Source: Prevotella sp. (lineage in GTDB: Bacteria; Bacteroidota; Bacteroidia; Bacteroidales; Bacteroidaceae). Taken from it: a stretch of DNA of 42,369 nucleotides. Positions 42,134 to 42,369 of the stretch are shown here, in pieces. The position numbers and the translations under genes are program-made. Under the pieces are notes generated by a model. It did not search any database. It was given only the letters and a program-made list of their open reading frames with translations, and was not told the DNA's origin. Location: contig JAFTGI010000199.1 of the NCBI GenBank assembly GCA_017458195.1, positions 1-42,369 on the forward strand, in the 5' to 3' direction. Within the stretch, counting starts at the first letter, position 1; each line of letters begins with the position of its first letter.

Positions 42134-42369
42134 TCCATTCCATCTGGCCATAGTTAGTGGCGTCACTGGTCCAGTGTTCGTTGATGGGAGTGATCAGGCT
42201 TTCCTTCGGCGCACTGATCAGGTTCCAGACGATGTAGCTCGTCGTCGGGGGACAAGTGTTGTCGTTGAAACCCCATGTCAGGTAGACCGGACAGTTGATC
42301 CGGCGGGCGAAGTTCACCACGTCATAGTAAGCCAGCGTCTTAACCTTCTCGTCGGTCAGCATACCGTTC
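42114..42369 (-). CDS. Acetylxylan esterase-like hydrolase (CE7/AXE1), C-terminal part
   Basis: This is the C-terminal ~85 residues of an alpha/beta hydrolase; the start lies beyond the window. The segment YYDVVNFARRINCPVYLTWG, then an Asp in NDNTCPP, then a His in INEHW matches CE7 esterases, where that Asp and His belong to the catalytic triad. Such enzymes remove acetyl groups from polysaccharides, consistent with pectin or xylan utilisation. The identity rests on a short segment. Confidence 0.72.
   Translation of the reverse strand, partial: NGMLTDEKVKTLAYYDVVNFARRINCPVYLTWGFNDNTCPPTTSYIVWNLISAPKESLITPINEHWTSDATNYGQMEWIKAHLK

Overview
The window is dense bacterial chromosome from a Bacteroidales organism, most likely in or near Prevotellaceae. 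Three things support this: the RprX/RprY-type two-component pair, Bacteroidetes-restricted families (DUF3822, DUF5683, DUF5686, DUF4738-like), and repeated use of the Bacteroidetes promoter (-33 TTTG, 19-21 bp, -7 TAnnTTTG), which I can place by eye upstream of many genes. I see no rRNA, tRNA, CRISPR array, insertion sequence or phage gene. No gene-free stretch exceeds 300 bp.

Layout. 1-3.8 kb: the end of typA, a secreted protein, then minus-strand luxS, mtnN, an MGMT-like gene and a YgjP-type metallopeptidase. 3.7-6.3 kb: a TIGR04076 gene and rprY/rprX. rprY carries an in-frame amber codon. All seven minus-strand genes from rprX to luxS are tightly spaced and could form one transcript. 6.4-10.8 kb: an FHA/zinc-ribbon protein and a HU-like/SPOR membrane protein, divergent from rfbC-ugd-lipoprotein (sugar nucleotide synthesis). 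10.8-16.3 kb: nudC, a periplasmic 5'-nucleotidase-type enzyme, an orphan ATP-grasp-like gene and a GH43 glycosidase. 16.3-24.4 kb: addB, addA and a DUF5686 outer-membrane protein. 24.5-28.4 kb: GH28 polygalacturonase and GH2 beta-galactosidase. 28.5-34.8 kb: rsmD, DUF3822, an unlisted 46-codon membrane ORF, a RecD-like helicase, a DUF4332 protein, a bile-acid-symporter-type transporter, lpxB and surE. 35.1-42.4 kb: parA, parB, DUF5683, an MltD-like transglycosylase, rel, a pectinesterase and the end of an acetylxylan-esterase-like gene.

Functionally the region mixes housekeeping (activated methyl cycle, lipid A, recombination, chromosome partition, stringent response) with pectin-side-chain and backbone enzymes (GH43, GH28, GH2, pectinesterase, CE7-like). 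The latter are scattered singly or in pairs, without SusC/SusD genes.

The most unusual non-coding signal is a repeat family. Three unlinked intergenic regions (1393-1497, 11599-11703, 34906-35010) each hold five 17-bp imperfect palindromes of the type GAAAAGCGGTACTTTTC. They are separated by 5-bp variable spacers, giving an exact 22-bp period and an identical 105-bp total length. A lone degenerate copy (6420-6436) and a related long hairpin (28369-28429) lie elsewhere. I do not recognise this as a described element.
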